This document shows, piece after piece, positions 7,431 through 8,382 of a DNA stretch of 8,382 nt. Below the pieces are notes generated by a model, which did not search any database, had not been told where the DNA came from, and saw nothing but the letters and a program-made list of their open reading frames with translations. The stretch comes from CAWUIO01 sp963922455 (GTDB taxonomy: Bacteria; Bacteroidota; Bacteroidia; Cytophagales; Microscillaceae): positions 1 to 8,382 of the forward strand of contig CAWUIO010000185.1 of NCBI GenBank assembly GCA_963922455.1. The letters are read 5' to 3'. Each line of letters starts with the position of its first letter. Positions within the stretch are counted from its first letter, which is position 1. A program made the translations under genes and the position numbers.

Positions 7431-7440
7431 AGGGAAGGAG
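7431..7440 (+). promoter_or_regulatory. Shine-Dalgarno-like AGGGAAGGAG upstream of the glycosyltransferase gene
   Basis: This is the strongest purine-rich SD-like sequence in the window. It lies 29 nt before the ATG at 7470 that best fits the protein family, 14 nt before an in-frame TTG (7455) and 5 nt before an in-frame ATT (7446). It therefore either serves an extended form with a rare start codon or is not used. The frame is open through this gap, so the sequence alone does not settle the start. Confidence 0.3.
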
Positions 7441-7469
7441 CGTATATTCGCGTATTGCCCTCTTATTGT

Positions 7470-8198
7470 ATGTCTCGTCTTAGTATTATTGTACCCGTCT
7501 TGAATGAAGCGGCTTATTTGGAAGCCACCCTACAGCACTTGCAAGGTCTCCAGCCGTCTCCTTTGGAAGTCATTGTAGTCGATGGGGGAAGTATAGACGA
7601 TTCGCTGGAAATAGCTCGAAAATATGCCAATCAAATTATTCAGTGCCCCAAAGGCCGGGCTCAACAAATGAACCGGGGAGTAGAAGCCGCTCGGGGAGAT
7701 TGGATTTGCTTTGTCCACGCCGATACTTGGGTACCCTCAGACCTGGCAACCTGGATAGACAAAACCCTGCAAAACCCTCGGGTAGCCGGGGGAGCTTTCG
7801 TGTCTCTCATGACTGGTAAGCGGACGCGTTGGTTTACCAGTTTCCACAATTATATCAAGACCTATTATGCCCCTATGGTGTACCGGCCGTATCATTGTTT
7901 ATTTAAGGGGCTTCGCTTGTTATTTGGAGACCAGGTGATTTTTTGTAGGCGTCAAGATTTTGTACAAGTGGGGGGCTTTTGTCCTAAGGACTTAGTCATG
8001 GAAGAGGCAAATCTTTGCCTACGTCTCAACCGCTTGGGCAGTTTAAAGCAAGTTCACCGGGTGGTGCGTTCTTCTGACCGAAGAGTGGCCCATTGGGGAG
8101 AGTGCCGGGCCAATTTTATTTATTTTGGCATGGCCTTGGCCTGGGCATTACGTGTGCCTCAGTCCCGCTTGAGTAAATTTTATAAGGATATTCGTTGA
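7470..8198 (+). CDS. Family 2 glycosyltransferase, TIGR04283 type (rSAM/selenodomain-associated transferase 2)
   Basis: This 242-aa GT-A enzyme should transfer a sugar from a nucleotide sugar. The start gives MSRLSIIVPVLNEA, the canonical GT2 first strand, which is why ATG 7470 is preferred over an upstream TTG. Motifs follow the TIGR04283 pattern: VVDGGS (36-41), GRAQQMN (62-68), the metal-binding HADT (83-86), GGAF (107-110), FGDQVIFCRR (152-161), VGGF (167-170) and RR...HWG (204-210). The usual lMED element reads VMEEANLCLRL (176-186), with E replacing D. No membrane segment is evident. The family was named for genes near radical-SAM/selenium and arsenosugar loci, but none of those partners is in this window. 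Here it follows a carbamoyltransferase by 81 bp in the same frame, suggesting joint action on one glycan or glycosylated metabolite; this is inferred. Confidence 0.9.
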   Translation: MSRLSIIVPVLNEAAYLEATLQHLQGLQPSPLEVIVVDGGSIDDSLEIARKYANQIIQCPKGRAQQMNRGVEAARGDWICFVHADTWVPSDLATWIDKTLQNPRVAGGAFVSLMTGKRTRWFTSFHNYIKTYYAPMVYRPYHCLFKGLRLLFGDQVIFCRRQDFVQVGGFCPKDLVMEEANLCLRLNRLGSLKQVHRVVRSSDRRVAHWGECRANFIYFGMALAWALRVPQSRLSKFYKDIR

Positions 8199-8382
8199 AA
8201 CTACACGTTTTCTGGCTGAGGGATAGAGCGGCCTGTTTGAGCTCGTGTAGGCCTTGAGGGGAGAGGCAGCGAGTAGCGAAAGCCCGACCCCGGCGCTACC
8301 CCACTTCCTAGGGACGCTATACTTTTATGCCGGGGGCAGCCCAATGCCATTGCATTAAGAAAAAAAGAAAGGGTTAAGTTTG
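8199..8382. repeat. Gene-free, G+C-rich intergenic region with several inverted repeats
   Basis: No coding sequence is supported here. Perfect complementary pairs are CTACACG (8201-8207) with CGTGTAG (8244-8250), GTAGCG (8273-8278) with CGCTAC (8294-8299), CCCCGGC (8288-8294) with GCCGGGG (8329-8335), and AATGC (8343-8347) with GCATT (8352-8356). A nested hairpin is also possible: GGGG (8258-8261) with CCCC (8288-8291) outside GGC (8265-8267) with GCC (8282-8284). Several pairings exclude each other. No stem is followed by a T tract, so this is not a clear terminator. The core at about 8258-8302 contrasts with the AT-rich gaps elsewhere in the window. It may be a dispersed extragenic repeat or part of a structured RNA. 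Confidence 0.4.

Noticed and set aside
8201..8250. A 7-bp perfect stem (CTACACG/CGTGTAG) resembling a tRNA acceptor stem
   Set aside because: Only 36 nt are enclosed, with no T-loop TTCGA-like sequence and no D or anticodon arms, so it is not a tRNA.

Overview
The window looks like chromosomal DNA of a Bacteroidota bacterium, most likely a Cytophagales-type lineage. The reasons are a large TolB-like propeller fused to an outer-membrane barrel with an aromatic C-terminus, mostly weak or absent Shine-Dalgarno sequences, a tRNA without an encoded CCA end, a -33 TTTG promoter element, and a GT2 enzyme of the TIGR04283 type. No replicon, phage, insertion-sequence or CRISPR hallmarks are visible.

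Left edge (1-197): the 3' two thirds of a tRNA-Phe(GAA) gene, a textbook rho-independent terminator, and a perfect 14-bp inverted repeat lying between the tRNA and the convergent minus-strand operon.

Minus-strand operon (4133 to 198): a secreted 1118-aa outer-membrane protein combines a decayed gluzincin-peptidase-like N-terminus, a TolB/WD40-like beta-propeller and an Omp85-superfamily barrel carrying the LRGF motif. It is followed after 48 bp by a small SPOUT/TrmH-family RNA 2'-O-ribose methyltransferase. A promoter candidate sits just upstream of the large gene.

Divergent intergenic region (4134-4376): AT-rich. It holds the promoter for the large gene and an inverted repeat with competing pairings in the leader of the plus-strand genes.

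Plus-strand cluster (4383-8198): three tandem genes in the same reading frame. They encode a TPR protein with one membrane helix and two Ig-like beta modules, a NodU/TobZ-family carbamoyltransferase with a diverged N-terminus, and a TIGR04283-type family 2 glycosyltransferase. Together they suggest membrane-associated synthesis or carbamoylation of a glycan or glycosylated small molecule; the product cannot be read from the sequence. This is the best candidate for an undescribed system.

Right edge (8199-8382): no gene. This stretch is visibly G+C-rich with several perfect inverted repeats, and may be a dispersed extragenic repeat or a structured RNA.
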